Shown here in pieces: positions 25,532-37,430 of a stretch of DNA of 64,000 nucleotides; positions within the stretch are counted from its first letter, which is position 1; each line of letters starts with the position of its first letter. The notes below the pieces were generated by a model. It ran no database searches and was not told the origin of the DNA. It saw only the letters and a program-made list of their open reading frames with translations. The translations under genes and the position numbers were made by a program. Source of the stretch: Zeugodacus cucurbitae (taxonomy: Eukaryota; Arthropoda; Insecta; Diptera; Tephritidae); NCBI RefSeq assembly GCF_028554725.1, contig NC_071668.1, positions 57,806,732-57,870,731 on the forward strand. Reading direction: 5' to 3'.

Positions 25532-26161
25532 CAGGGACGCTACAAAAGTAGACCGACAGGGACACCAAACGACGACATATTTTCCCGCTCTTTTTACATT
25601 TATCTTCAATAAGATTTGCCATTTCATCATGGAAATACATACGATCCAATAAAGAGTCGTAATTATTAAAATTTATGGCCGTCATAATCGTCCTGTCAGA
25701 TCAACAATTGATCGTCTAGTGGAAATATTTGAATCCACAGGCAGAGTACAAAATGTTACCGTGCCAATGAGACAAAGGAGTGCCCGTAATGTTGAGAATA
25801 TGCTGCCGTTAGCGTATCAATTAACGAATACCCAAATCAGTCTCTCACATGTCGCTCTCAAGCGTTGGAAATCTCTGTGACATCGTTGTGTCGAATTTTG
25901 CGAAAGTATCTTGGGTTGATCCTTATAAGAACAAATTGACGCAAGAACTGAGGCCGCTTGACTCCTAGGATCGTCATAGGTTCGTGAAGTGGGCTGAGCA
26001 ACAACTTGAAAATGATGCGGATTTTCATGGAAGAAGCATCTTCAGCGAGGAGTCGAATGGCTTCGTCAATAAACCAAATATGCGTTATTGGTCAGGTATC
26101 CACACGTACTCCATGAGTCACCATTGCAATTACGGTTTGATGCGGTTTATGTTAGTTATTT
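25532..26161 (+). pseudogene. Tc1/mariner-type transposase (copy B), 3' part lost
   Basis: The left end carries GGGACGCTACAAAAGTAG, shared with the terminal repeat of the 40.2 kb copy. A broken transposase follows: VRSTIDRLVEIFESTGRVQN and VPMRQRSARNVEN (helix-turn-helix side), then QQLENDADFHGRSIFSEES, FVNKPNMRYW and THTYSMSH-like sequence, with stops between. The catalytic SDEAxFW block has become SEESNGF. Sequence similarity ends near 26,160, where a divergent family A copy begins. Confidence 0.75.
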
Positions 26162-26666
26162 TAGATACCTCACAAGGAAAGGTATCTGTGGTTCCAAAAT
26201 TTTCGAAAAGTGGGCGTGGTCCCGTCTCCAAAACAGATTTTTTGTACATATCTCAAAAATCAGTACGGCTGTATTATCCGATTGGAACTATTTCCGTTCA
26301 CCTCGTCATATGCCGTAAAAATGGGGCATCACTAGTCTAAAAATTGTCGAAATGGGACTATAACTATTCAAGACCCCAGATATGAACTAAGACGACCTCA
26401 TACATTCTATTGAAATTCATTCTTCATGTGCTTCTGTGCCAAAAATATATAAAATCGGGTGATTACTTCCGTTAGCTCCCATATACATATTATTAGGATT
26501 TTCAAACTTTCCTTATTGTTAATATGTGAGATACATACCTGAACAAAACAAAATGAGTATATAGTCTGGTATATAAATTAGATTTGTGAGAAAATTAAGT
26601 GAAATTATAATGATCTGCAAGAGCATAAAATGTTTACTTACACCCGAACTTAGCTTGCCTTACTTC
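26162..26666 (+). mobile_element. Family A copy 4, divergent subfamily
   Basis: The hairpin end is recognisable (GAGCATAAAATG, TTACTTACACCCGAACTTAG, GCCTTACTTC) and some body blocks match (AAAAGTGGGCGTGGTCCCG, AAAATTGTCGAAATGGGAC). It is clearly more diverged than the other copies. The hairpin is weakened and the terminal G of CTTG is C. Confidence 0.65.
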
Positions 26667-27700
26667 TTTTTTTTTTAATACTTTAATATTTTTTTATGAT
26701 CAGATATTCTATAACATACGATTATATGTATGGCTTCATTGGCTAGCTTACAATCCCGAAAAATTGCTTCCTGTTACACTATTTTTTTCCTTTTATTTTT
26801 GTCATCTTCGTTGAAACCCTGACACATCTTACATTATTTCTGCTCTCCCTCGTTAATTCTCCCATTTTGCAATTAAAAAATATTTTTGTCAGCTAAGATG
26901 TTTCGTGTTAACTTACTCTTTTACATACATTTCTCTTTACGCTTAATATTTGCTCGCCACCTCATTATTAAATATTCCATCGCACGCTTTAACTTTTACT
27001 CATGATAACATTGCAATGGCAAATTAATTAAAATTACTTGCTTGAGCCAGCGCAGTTGAAAATGTTTGACATTAAGAATTTCTTTGATATTACGCTGATG
27101 GCAATTAACTAGTGTAAGAATGCGAATATGACATTTATAGGTGGAAGAATCCTTAATTGGTTGTATAGTGTTAAATTTTATATTTCCATTTTCTGTAAAA
27201 TATTAGACAAGCTTTTTTCTGAAACAAGTAAGGAAGAGCTAAGTTTGGATGTAACCGAACATTTTATACTCTTGCAATTTATCTCTTTAATACTACTCTT
27301 TAACACAGACAGTATAATAATAATACGTACATATATTAATACTAAGATTATTCAAAACGTTCAATATAAGGATTTCGATTAAAAAAATGAGAAAGATAAT
27401 AGTGGTAATGCTGAAAGAGAACAAAACAAAATGTGCCCGGCCATGGAATATAATATGCTACGAACAATCTTGGCTCTCACGTGTCTAAAACTTTGAAGTT
27501 GAAAATACCTTTTTCTATCTTTAAATCAGAAGCCTTAAAATTACTTTGGACTTTCTGTTATGGACTTCGAAAGATGTACTCATATATAAAGAATTTCCAT
27601 CGCAAAAATGTGGTATTAATATAGAATGAATGAGACCTCTTCATTGAAAACATTAAAGGCAAAGACAATATAACTTCAATCTATCGTAATTCCCGAACTT
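26667..27700. other. Non-coding DNA with one short family A fragment
   Basis: No coding region. It holds the fragment at 27,225-27,375 and an ATTAATTAAAATTAC motif near 27,023. Confidence 0.5.
27225..27375 (-). mobile_element. Family A copy 5, short terminal fragment
   Basis: CAAGTAAGGAAGAGCTAAGTT, a weakened hairpin (GGATGTAACCGAAC), TTTTATACTCTTGCAATTTAT and about 100 bp more of the hairpin-end sequence are present. The rest is absent. Confidence 0.75.
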
Positions 27701-29205
27701 CTTCTTCTTCTTGACTGGCGTAGACACCGCTTACGCGATTATAGCCGAGTCCAAAACAGCGCGCCACGTATCCCTCCTTCTGGCAGTTTGGCGCCAATTG
27801 GTTATACCAAGCGAAGCCAGGTCCCTCTCCACCTGGTCCTTCCATCGGAGTGGAGGTCTTCCTCTTCCTCGGCTTCCACCAGCGGGTACTGCATCGAATA
27901 CTTTCAGAGCTGGAGCACTTTCATCCATTCGAACAACATGTCCTAGCCAGCGTAGCCGCTGTCTTTTTATTCGCTGGACTATGTCTTTGTCGTCGAATAA
28001 CACATACAGCTCATCGTTCCATCGTCTGCGGTATTCGCCGTTGCCAATGTTTAAGGGACCATAAATCTTCCGCAAAACCTTTCTCTCGAAAACTCCTAGT
28101 GCCGTCTCATCGGATGTTGACATCGTCCACGCTTCTGCACCGTAAAGTAGGACGGGAATGATGAGAGACTTGTAGAGTTTGGCTTTTGTTCGTCGAGAGA
28201 GGACTTTACTTTTCAATTGCCTACTTAGTCCATAGTAGCACCTGTTGGCAAGAGTGATTCTGCGTTGGATTTCCAGGCTGACATTGTTATTGCTGTTAAT
28301 GCTGGTTTCCAGTTAGACGAAATTATCTACTACTTCAAAGGTATGACTGTCAACAGTGACGTGGGAGCCAAGACGCGAATGTGCTGACTGTTTGTTTGAC
28401 AGGAGATATTTCGTCTGGCCCTCGTTCACCCATACGCTTCGCTTCCTTATCCAGTCTGGAAAAAGCAAAACTAACAGCGCGGGTGTTGTTTCCAATGATA
28501 TTGATATCATCGGCGTACGCCAGTAGCTGTACACTCTTATAGAAGATTGTACCTTCTCTATTTAGTTCTGCAGCTCGTATTATTTTCTCCAGCATCAGGT
28601 TAAAGAAATCACACGAGAGTGAGTCACCTTGTCTGAAACCTCGTCTTCCTTCCCGATCCTGACGGAGCTTTTGGTATTGCTCAACGTCAGCTTACACAGC
28701 CGTATTAGTTTTGCGGGGATACCAAATTTAGACATCGCTGCATAAAGGCAGCTCCTTTTTGTGCTGTCGAAAGCTATTTTCACGAGTCTTCTCCTAAATT
28801 TTGCGCATGGTGAATATCTGGCCTGTTGTTGATTTTTCAGGTCTAAAGCCACACTGATAAGGACCAATCAGTTTGTTGACGGTGGGCTTTAGTCTTTCAC
28901 ACAGTACGCTCGACAGAACCTTAAACGCGATGTTGAGGAGGCTTATCCCACGGTAATTGGCGCAAATTGTGGGGTCTCCCTTTTTGTGTATTGGGCAGAG
29001 TACACTGAGATTCCAACCGTCAGGCATGCTTTCTTCCGACCATATTCTGCAAAGAAGCTGATGCATGCACCTTATCAGCTCTTCGCCGCCGTATTTCAAT
29101 AGCTCGGCCGGTAATCCATCGGCCCCCGCCGCCTTATTGTTCTTCAAACGGGTAATTGCTATTCGAATTTCTTCACGGTCGGGCAATGGAACATCTGCTC
29201 CAAGT
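27701..29205 (-). pseudogene. LINE reverse transcriptase (RT family, copy 3), about 1.5 kb
   Basis: Longest copy toward the 5' side. On the minus strand it reads NNKAAGADGLPAELLKYGG, CPIHKKGDPTICANYRGIS and IGPYQCGFRPEKST (RT fingers), a broken block around the first catalytic aspartate (AFDSTKRS), LAYADDINIIG (the catalytic YADD box), then [30 protein letters not shown] and the RWLGHVVRMDESAPALK tail. The 3' end is CGCCAGTCAAGAAGAAGAAG. Frameshifts split it into at least four frames. Clade is not assigned; the order of blocks is that of non-LTR retrotransposon ORF2. Confidence 0.9.
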
Positions 29206-29281
29206 CTTCAAATGCTACTGAATCGTATCAGAAGCGAAAGATTTCTGAAGCAGATGGTTATAAATATATGTATTATATATT

Positions 29282-29530
29282 TGGCGTAGGACCCGCTTTA
29301 AGCGATTATAGCCGAATCTACCAGAGCGCGCCACTCATTCCTCCCTTTTGCTTTTTGGCGTCAACTGGAAACTCCAAGTGAAGCCAGGTCACTTTCCACT
29401 TGGTCTTTCCTATGGAGTGAAGGTCGTCCTCTTCCGCGGCTTCCTCGAGCGGGTACTGGATCGAACACTTTCAGATCTGGAGTGTTTTAATCCATTCGTA
29501 CAACATGACATAGCCAGCGCAGCCGCAGGG
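29282..29530 (-). pseudogene. LINE RT-family fragment (copy 4)
   Basis: About 250 bp of the extreme 3' end of the same LINE family (GCGATTATAGCCGAATC, CGCGCCACTC and the CTTTCAGATCTGGAGTG block). It sits just 5' of copy 3 in the same orientation but is a separate, more diverged insertion, as both contain the same 3' segment. Confidence 0.85.
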
Positions 29531-29851
29531 AATAATTGAATATGAACTTCCCTCTTACGACGAAATTTTTAATTTGGACATGTAATGTCCACAATTAGAT
29601 ATGTAATTGGACTTATACTGTTCGAGGGAGTCAATCGCTCAGAAGCGACCAGCATTGGCCATTAAGAGAATAGTTGTGTTCCATCAGGACAACTACAGGC
29701 CACACACATCAATTGTGACTCGGATAGTAAGAAGCTCCGGGTGTTTGATTGAAAGGTGATTATTACGAGGGCTGCTATATATATTTCTGGCCTAGGCAAC
29801 ACTAAGTGTTGCCAGGTGCAATCTGACATTTCCATTGGAAAGTTTGACATT

Positions 29852-31131
29852 TTTATACTCTCGCAACAAATGTTGCTACGAGAGTATTATAGTTTTGTTC
29901 ACATAACGGTTGTTTGTAACACCTAAAACTCAAAGAGTTAGTGATAGAGCCATATATACCAAAGTGATCAGGGTGACGAGTAGAATTGAAATCCGGATGT
30001 CTGTCCGTCCGTCCGTCTGTCCGTCTGTCCGTCTGTGCAAGCTGTAACTTGAGTAAAAATTAAGATATTTTGACGAAACTTGGCACAAATATTTCTTGGC
30101 ACCATAAGAAGGTTAAGTTCGAAAATGGGCGGAATCGGACCATTGTCACGCCCACAAAATGACGGAAACCAAAACACATAAAGTGTCATAACTAAGCCAT
30201 AAATGAAGTTATAAAAGTAAAATTTGGAATAAAGGATCGCACTAGGAGGAGGCATAATTGGATGTAATTTTTTTGGGGAAGTGGGCGTGGACCCGCCCAA
30301 TAATCGGTTATTTGTATTTAACTCGCAAACCAATTAAGCTATATAAACCAAACTTTCTGCAGTCGGTTCTCTTACGTACCCCACCACACACCATGAAAAT
30401 AGTTGAAATCGGATAATAACCACGCCCACCTCCCATACAAAGGTTAGGTGGAAAATTACTAAAAGTGGGTTAAATCACTAACGAAAAACGTCAGAGACAC
30501 TAAATTTTGCAGAAGAAATAGCAGAAGGGAACTGTACTCATATTTTTTTTTACAAAATGGAAAATGGGCGTGGCATCGCCCACTTATGGGTCAAAAACCA
30601 TATCTCAGGAACTACTCGACCGATTCGAATGATTCGGCATATATTATTTTCTTGGCACCCTGATGACACGTGTGAAAAATGGATGAAATCGGTTCACAAC
30701 CACGACAACTTCCCATGTAACTCAATTTTGAACTCCATCTTATTCCTTCACTTTATAATATATACATTGGGAACCAATGAAGATAGCGAAATTAATCTTT
30801 ACACAAATACTGTATATGATCTGTGGCATCACTTGTGAAAAAATTGTCGAAATCGGACTATAACTTTTCAAAGCCCCGAATACCGAATATGAAGAATTCA
30901 GTGTCCCATGGTAATTTTTCATCGAAAATTTCGGTAAATCTCTCAGGTATCTTAATTTAATTTAGGGTAAATATTTTTCTTCTAATAGTGTAACTTCCCC
31001 TACCTCTCATATACCTAATTATACGATTTTCAAATTGGGTCAAATTGTGTGTTATCTTAATAAAAATATATCAATAAATTGCGAGAGTGTAAAATGTTCG
31101 GTTGCACCCGAACTTAGCCTTTCCTTACTTG
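29852..31131 (+). mobile_element. Family A copy 6, full length, inside mariner
   Basis: About 1.28 kb and the best complete copy. The 5' end is TTTTTATACTCTCGCAAC followed by its own inverted repeat (GTTGCTACGAGAGTAT). A GTCCGTCCGTCTGTCC microsatellite lies near 30,000-30,036, and GGGCGTGG-type blocks run through the body. The 3' end is GCGAGAGTGTAAAATG, the hairpin GTTCGGTTGCACCCGAAC, then CTTTCCTTACTTG and TTT. It interrupts the mariner leader within a run of Ts. The left boundary is uncertain by 3-4 bp because of that run. Confidence 0.92.
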
Positions 31132-31219
31132 TTTAGCATAACATCACTCAGAACGTTTTGTGATTTAATCGTGAATTGTTTTATTTCCAGGGAATTAAAA
31201 AATTCATCTCGGCCAAAAA

Positions 31220-31687
31220 ATGGAATTAACTCGTGAACATTTTCGTGCGATCATTTTTCACAACTTTCGACGTGGATTATAGCGACAAGAGTGCAGCGAT
31301 GAACTAAAATCTTTGTATGGCTATAAAGCACCATCTTATAGCACTGTGAAAAACTGGTACAAGGAATTTAATCGTGGCCGACGCTTGCTCAAAGCCGAAT
31401 TCCGTGAAGGTCGTCCAAAAACAGCCGTTGTGCCAGAAAACATCGATGCCGTACGTGAACTGATAATGCAAGACCGTCATGTAACATACCTTCAGATAGA
31501 GGCATGCCTATGCATTTCTCCCACCAGCATACATTCGATATTGCATGAACACTTGGCCGTAAAAAAGGTTTGTTCTCGTTGGATCCCGCGCAATTTGACA
31601 ATCGCTCAAAAAAAGTGCTTCGAAAATTGGTTTGAGCGCATGCAAAAGTGTATAAATCTTGATGGAGAATATTTTGAAAATCAATAA
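31220..31687 (+). pseudogene. mariner transposase, internally deleted
   Basis: It starts MELTREHFRAIIFHNFRRG, the N-terminal DNA-binding region of a mariner transposase. A TAG follows at codon 21. It then reads SYSTVKNWYKEFNRGRR, EGRPKTAVVPENIDAVREL and SILHEHLAVKKVCSRWIP. After IAQKK the frame jumps directly to CFENWFERMQKC and the C-terminal GEYFENQ. The whole catalytic core (the WxxGDES, HHDNA and PYSPDL regions of a D,D34D mariner) is deleted without a frameshift. Length is 155 codons against about 345 in the family. It cannot catalyse transposition, but the ends could once have been mobilised in trans. Confidence 0.92.
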
Positions 31688-31959
31688 AACCATTTTCGTT
31701 GATAAATATTCCTATTTTCATTATTAGGCCAGAAATATATATAGCAGCCCTCGTACCTGGTCGTGTCTATGGCGAATGACGCTGCTTGTGAAAACTTTGC
31801 CTCAAGAGAATCTTTTGAGAAACGACTAATGGCAATAAGTTATTGAAAAAATCGAAGAATATTTGATTATACTAATTTAATTAAAAAATTATGGATATTA
31901 ATGGTACTAAGTAAATATAGTCGGCGAATATGGCGGACGATATCAAAAGGAGATGAAAA

Positions 31960-32150
31960 GATTCTTAAAGTATTCGAGAAAAATGTGCCCGCAAGATCTT
32001 TGGAGCTCTACGGCGACATAGATATAGTTAAACGCCTAAAAACCTGGTGCGCTGGTTGGTCCATGTCGTACGTATGGAAGACGATGCTACAGTGAAACGC
32101 TCTGAAGGGCTCTCGCACTTCCAATGAAAGGGTCAAGTGCATATGGACCT
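31960..32150 (+). pseudogene. Diverged LINE RT-family fragment
   Basis: Broken frames read ILKVFEKNVP, YGDIDIVKRLK and then, shifted, RWLVHVVRMEDDATVK, parallel to the [24 protein letters not shown] and RWLGHVVRMDE blocks of the RT family. It is a more distant member or an older copy. Confidence 0.6.
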
Positions 32151-34039
32151 CTCTGTACTTGGAATGTACAACTGACGTGTCTTTGCAAAGGCCAACTAGC
32201 AAAGTTTTGTGTTCTCGGCCCAGACCAAACGGTTTTCGTACCATAGAGGAAGAAGTAGGAATAGGAGTAAATATAGTCTGGTATTAACATTAGTTTTAAT
32301 ATCTCGTAATACTTAAATACTCTAGCTCTAATTTACTTAATGATTCGGGAAATGTAAACAGTTTTTACTGGAATGACTATACTTTCTCACATAATATATT
32401 TCTCAGAATTTTCACCGCAATTAATTTTCCAACTAACAACACCACCAACAAAATCAATTAAAACACCCATTATATTTGCTATATGGATATCATAATTAGT
32501 CATAAGCGAGCCAATTGCTTAATTAAGTGTAAATGAAAAACAAAAACAACAAACAATGCGCATTCTGCAAACTCACTTAAATAAGTAATAAATGAAATTT
32601 CATTTTATTAACACATTAAAATTTCAAAGTGTTTCACTTTAAACAATGCGTACAGATGTGCATACAGTAATTATACGTGACAATAAATCACTCAAGCACA
32701 CAGATAATGCGAGACACAAGAAGGGTGCGCAAAATAATTGGACACAAAGGACTTTGGCGAGTGTCGGCTAATGATAGCTTTGTGCTCATACTACCACCTG
32801 CAACAGGTATAACAATGAGGCTCAATACAAATGCCGACAGTTATTTAATTAATGTTACGCAAGTGATTTTATTGTTTAAAATAAATAATTTATATGCTTG
32901 GATACTCCTCGCTTTTTGCATTTACTTTTGCTGTTTATGCAATTTATTAATGATATCCTTAGTAGCGAGAGCGCGTCACGAGCAGACGGCAGCGCAACTT
33001 CGATAAGCTACTGTCTGATCTATGTAAATGTGTATATACATACACACATATGCATATTTCCATTTGCCCTTCAACGCATCATTAACTCACTCATTTACAC
33101 GAGCGCTCACACACACTCGCCACACACATACAATTAACTGGCATTCATTCACTCAACTATGAAATGAAAATCAATATGATAAAGTTATTTTTATAAAATC
33201 ATAAATAAATATCCGCTGCCACCGGTCACGTAGCGCTAGATGTTGACTATTTTTAAATTTTTATATAAATCTTAACGGTTTTAAAATTCATGCCAGATAT
33301 GTTGCATGCAGTGAACCAATGCCGGACTTTGAAAGCGTTATGAAGCTCACTAAGATGACTAAAATGGATGCTGTTAGTAAGGCAGTGCCATATACGAACG
33401 GAGCATGGATTTTTAATTCTTTTTAGAATTGAAATTATGTACATATATTATACATAAATCATATCACAATAGATCGTAAATATATTTGAAACATTTTTGA
33501 AAATTGACGGCATGAAGTTTTTTGTTCTAAGAAATACTTAAGGAACGGCAAAAGAAAATTGTAAACAAAGTGAGCATGGTAAAATTTCGTTTTTGCTTCA
33601 ATTGAGAATATAAAGAAGATTGGTTCAAGAAAAAACCAGCACTATTTTTATACTTTAACTCGACCGATTATACCAAATCTTTATGATCTGTTCCGATTTA
33701 CTATATTTCAAATTATTTTAAATTCAATTGATTTTCGGTAGCACTCTCAACCAAATGCATAGACTTATACCATTCGGATCGATATGACCCAGTGATATCA
33801 CTGCCGGGTTAATAGCATAAATTATGAAAAATCTTAGTCCCTAATGATACCTGATTAATTTGTAAAGCGACATCATAAAATTTGTATATTTATAGAAGTA
33901 AGGAAGTAGATCACTTTCATGATAAACGTGATGTGCTAAAAAAATCGAAAATTAAAGGGAATTGTAAAATTTAAAATTTCACGGATTTTGAGAATTCAAT
34001 TATTAAAAACAACTCAAAAATTCGATTATTTCAGGATTT
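32151..34039. other. Non-coding DNA, no gene seen
   Basis: AT-rich DNA with CACACA/ACATAC microsatellites near 33,030-33,130. The reading frames at 32,677-33,444 have no recognisable motif. Confidence 0.5.
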
Positions 34040-34163
34040 TTCATCAGTTTATTGACAACTCTAGTGGCCTGTAATATATTGAGCATAAATGGACCAAATA
34101 GAGTGTACTAATGCTTTTTCTTGGGCATAAATGTGACCCACTTTGAATTATGTCGTTATTTGT
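34040..34163 (+). repeat. Interspersed repeat B, copy 1
   Basis: About 125 bp containing TTTATTGACAACTCTAGTGG, GAGCATAAATGGACCAAATA, GCTTTTTCTTGGGCATAAA and GAATTATGTCGTTAT. The same blocks occur in the same order on the opposite strand at 47,331-47,460. Class unknown. Confidence 0.75.
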
Positions 34164-34185
34164 GAAAAATTTCCAAAAAAAAAAA

Positions 34186-35393
34186 CAAGTAAGGAAAGGC
34201 TAAGTTTTATGAAGATAACATACAAATTAACCCATAAATTCGGCACAAAGTTTAATAGAATAACGAAAATCGTCCTATATAGTGTATGAGGGCTGAGGTA
34301 ATTCCTGAACCGATTTCATTCAATTTCACCAGCAAGGGACACTATATCCAATACTAATACGCTCACTTAATTTTGCTAAGGTATCTCACATATTAACCAA
34401 TACTTATATGCAGAATAAGGCCCACCGTATTTTTGAAAAACCTATAATTAGGTATATGGGAGCTAGGAGATGTTATGACCCGATTTTAATAATTTTTGGA
34501 ACAGAGACACACTATTGGAAGAAAGCAATTTCCTCTGAATTACATTAAATTAGGTGAGAGATTTACCCATATATTCGGTTTAAATTTAACCCTAGGCGCT
34601 GAGTTCAACATGTTCGATATCTGGGGCCTTGAAAAGTTATAGTCCGTTTTCGACAATTGTTTCACAAATGAAGCCAGAGATGATATACACTATTTGTGTA
34701 AAGTTTTATTCCGCTATCTTCATTGGTTCCTTATGTATACAAAGTGAAGGAATAAGATGGAATTCAAAATTGAGTTATAAGGAAAGTAGTCGTGGTTGTG
34801 AACCGACCCAAGCCCATTTGTTGTCCGTGTTATCAGGGTGTCAAGAAAATATTTCATTGAAATCTTTCGAGTAGTTCCTGAGATATGGTTTTTGACCCAT
34901 AAGTAGGCGATGCCACGCCCATTTTCCATTTCGTAAAAAATCTGAGTGCAGCTTCCTTCTGCTATTTCTTCTGTAAAATTTAATGTTTCTGACATTTTTC
35001 GTTAGTAAGTTAACCCACTTTTAGTAATTTTCAACCTAACCTTTGTATGAGAGGTGGGCGTGGTTATTATCCGATTTCAACTATTTTCATGGTGTGTGGT
35101 GGAGTACATAAGAGAATCGACTGCAGAAAGTTTGGTTTATATAGCTTCATTGGTTTGCGAGATATATACAAATAACCGATTTGGGTGCGGGGCCACGCCC
35201 ACTTCCCCAAAAAAATTACATCCAAATATGCCCCTTCCTAGTGCGATACTTTATTTAAAATTAAAAAATATATATATTTTACTGTTATAACTTTATTTAT
35301 GGCTTAGTTATGACACTTTATGTGTTTTTGGTTTTCGCTGTTTTGTGGGCGTGGCAATGGTCCGATTTTTAGCAACTATTTTGCGAGAGTACA
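34186..35393 (-). mobile_element. Family A copy 7, hairpin lost
   Basis: It begins CAAGTAAGGAAAGGCTAAG and then departs: the hairpin and the TTTTATACTCTCG block are deleted. The body is otherwise complete and has an extra segment (34,230-34,560) resembling the longer subfamily seen at 42.8 kb. At the far end a deletion after GGTCCGATTT leaves only GCAACTATTTTGCGAGAGTAC. Confidence 0.85.
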
Positions 35394-35687
35394 ATAAGAC
35401 ACCTAAAGAAGATAAGGCAAAATATCTTCAATCAAATATATCAATCACAGATATCGCACGGGATCCTTATCGCTCGATTTTTGAATCAGTATAAACCCTG
35501 AGCACAATACGTTAAATAAAAAAACTCAGGTGGAATCGCGAATTTTAAACAGTGTTATTTTAGACTGAGTAGGAGTTGAGAACTGATTTCCTAAATCTAA
35601 GCAAAACTTATAGTTTCCAAAGTTAGAAATACGAGTCTATAAAATGTATGATTTTTGAATAAAAGTTGTTATAGAAATTTTCTACAC

Positions 35688-35935
35688 CTATGAATGTCCT
35701 GCATTATCAAGACAACGGCTTCAACATTTGGGGGCTGCACAGTACGATAATCTGGAGGAGATTTCGTTGGTAAAGCCACAAAGCCTTTTGAAATTCGCAA
35801 CAAGCGCTGGCATCCTAAAGGATGACTACTCCTCATTAACCAAGTGACGACACTCCATCTGGTTTCACAAAGGACCAAAACTGGTCTATGTGTGGCGTTG
35901 TAGCCTGCCAGAGTAACCTAACCTAACCTATAGAC
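35688..35935 (+). pseudogene. RNase H-type LINE, 3'-end fragment
   Basis: One open frame reads YECPALSRQRLQHLGAAQYD, ISLVKPQSLLKFATSAGIL and KDDYSSLTK before a stop. CPALSRxRLxxLG is the end of the ORF2 Cys/His region in Jockey/I-type LINEs. After the stop a short 3' UTR leads to CCTAACCTAACCTA, a plausible repeat tail. Confidence 0.65.
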
Positions 35936-36324
35936 TTTAGGATAATTTCTCTGTATCACGAAAGGAGTAGCTAATGAAATAGCTGTCATCGGTTCAGTTA
36001 ACAAATCGAAGACCGTACAGCTCTCAGTTGAAAACGGTAACATTTACTCTGATAAACACGTGGTATTTGAAAATATAAAATTTTTTATGTTTGAATGAAA
36101 TGTTCTACAACTTCTAATATTTTAATACTATTATTTAAATGATATCTTTAAAATTTTGAGAACAGTTATTCTGGTTTTTTCTTAAAACGAAAGTTATATT
36201 TCTCTGGATTACAAGAGGAGTAGCAAACGGAATAGCTGTCACTGACACTAGCGGTGGTAATAAAGAACCCCTTTGACCTTAACAAATCGTATGCAGACAT
36301 ATTTCGTAAAATCATGTATACAAA

Positions 36325-37128
36325 CAAGTAAGGAAGGGCTAAGTTCGGGTGTAACCGAACATTTTATACTCTGGCAATTTATTTATTTAACTTTATTTAT
36401 ATTATGTAATACACAAGTTGACCCACATATTCGTCATATATATTGTATAAAGTCCTTTGAAAGTTAGAAACCATAATATTAGGTTAGAAGTTCTGGTATA
36501 CAGGAAGTAGGCGTGGTTGTGAAGCGATTTGGCCTATTTTGGCCACAACATATCATTGGGATGTAAGGAAACTATTACAAACCAAGTTTCATTGAAATCG
36601 GTCGAGTAGTTCCTGAGATATGGTTTTTGACCCATAACTGGGCGACGCCACGCCCATTTAATCTATTTTACTGTTTCTGGCGTTTTTAGTTACTGAGTTA
36701 ACCCACTTTTAGTAATTTTCAACCTAAACTTTGTATGGGAGGTGGGCGTGGTTATGATCCGATTTCTTTCATTTTTGGACTGTATTAGGAAGTGGCTAAA
36801 AAAAAACGACTGCAAAAAGTTTGGTTTATATAGCTCTATTGGTTTGCGAGATATGTACAAAAAACTTAGTAGGGGGTGGGGCCACGCCCATTTCCCCAAA
36901 AAATTACATCCAAATATGCCCCTTCATAGTGCGATCCTTCATACCAAATTTTATTTCCATAGCTTTATTTATGGCTTAGTTATGGCAATTTATGTGTTTT
37001 CTGTTTTCGCCATTTTGTGGGCGTGGCAGTGGTCCGATTCTGCTCTTAATTTTTACTCAAGTTACAGCTTGCACAGACGGACGGACGGACGGACAGACAG
37101 ACATTCGGATTTGAACTCCACTGAACTC
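36325..37128 (-). mobile_element. Family A copy 8, internally deleted
   Basis: The CAAGTAAGGAAGGGCTAAG end is intact, with its hairpin (GTTCGGGTGTAACCGAAC) and TTTTATACTCTGGCAATTT. The body has internal deletions, and the far end stops in the GACGGACGGACAGAC microsatellite region, without the GCGAGAGTATAAAA terminus. Confidence 0.85.
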
Positions 37129-37430
37129 CACAAAATTTATTGTAAGAGCCCAAACTATATACGAAAACAGTAAAATTTAAATTAGTCACAACTACTACTG
37201 GCATTGCTCTCTAGGCAAGATTCACTAAATAAATCTATAAATTTTAATATTTTTAATAAACTGAAAATAACAAATATTTTATATTTTTAAGAGCTAACAA
37301 TAATTCTAAATTCCAACACATATCATAAGGACTCACACAGAAATTCCTTAACTGAACATTTAAACATTTTTAAAAATCATTTTTATTTTTAACAAAAAAA
37401 TTTCAAAAATAAGTGTCTTCATAAACTTAC

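Larger units (their letters stand above)
29765..31753 (+). mobile_element. mariner element with TA duplication, disrupted
   Basis: The termini are CGAGGGCTGCTATATATATT... and its complement ending ...AGCAGCCCTCG: 29-bp, essentially perfect inverted repeats, flanked by TA at 29,763-29,764 and 31,754-31,755. The element itself is about 710 bp once the family A insertion (29,852-31,131) is removed. A complete mariner is usually near 1.3 kb, so it is internally deleted. It carries the transposase remnant at 31,220-31,687. Confidence 0.95.
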
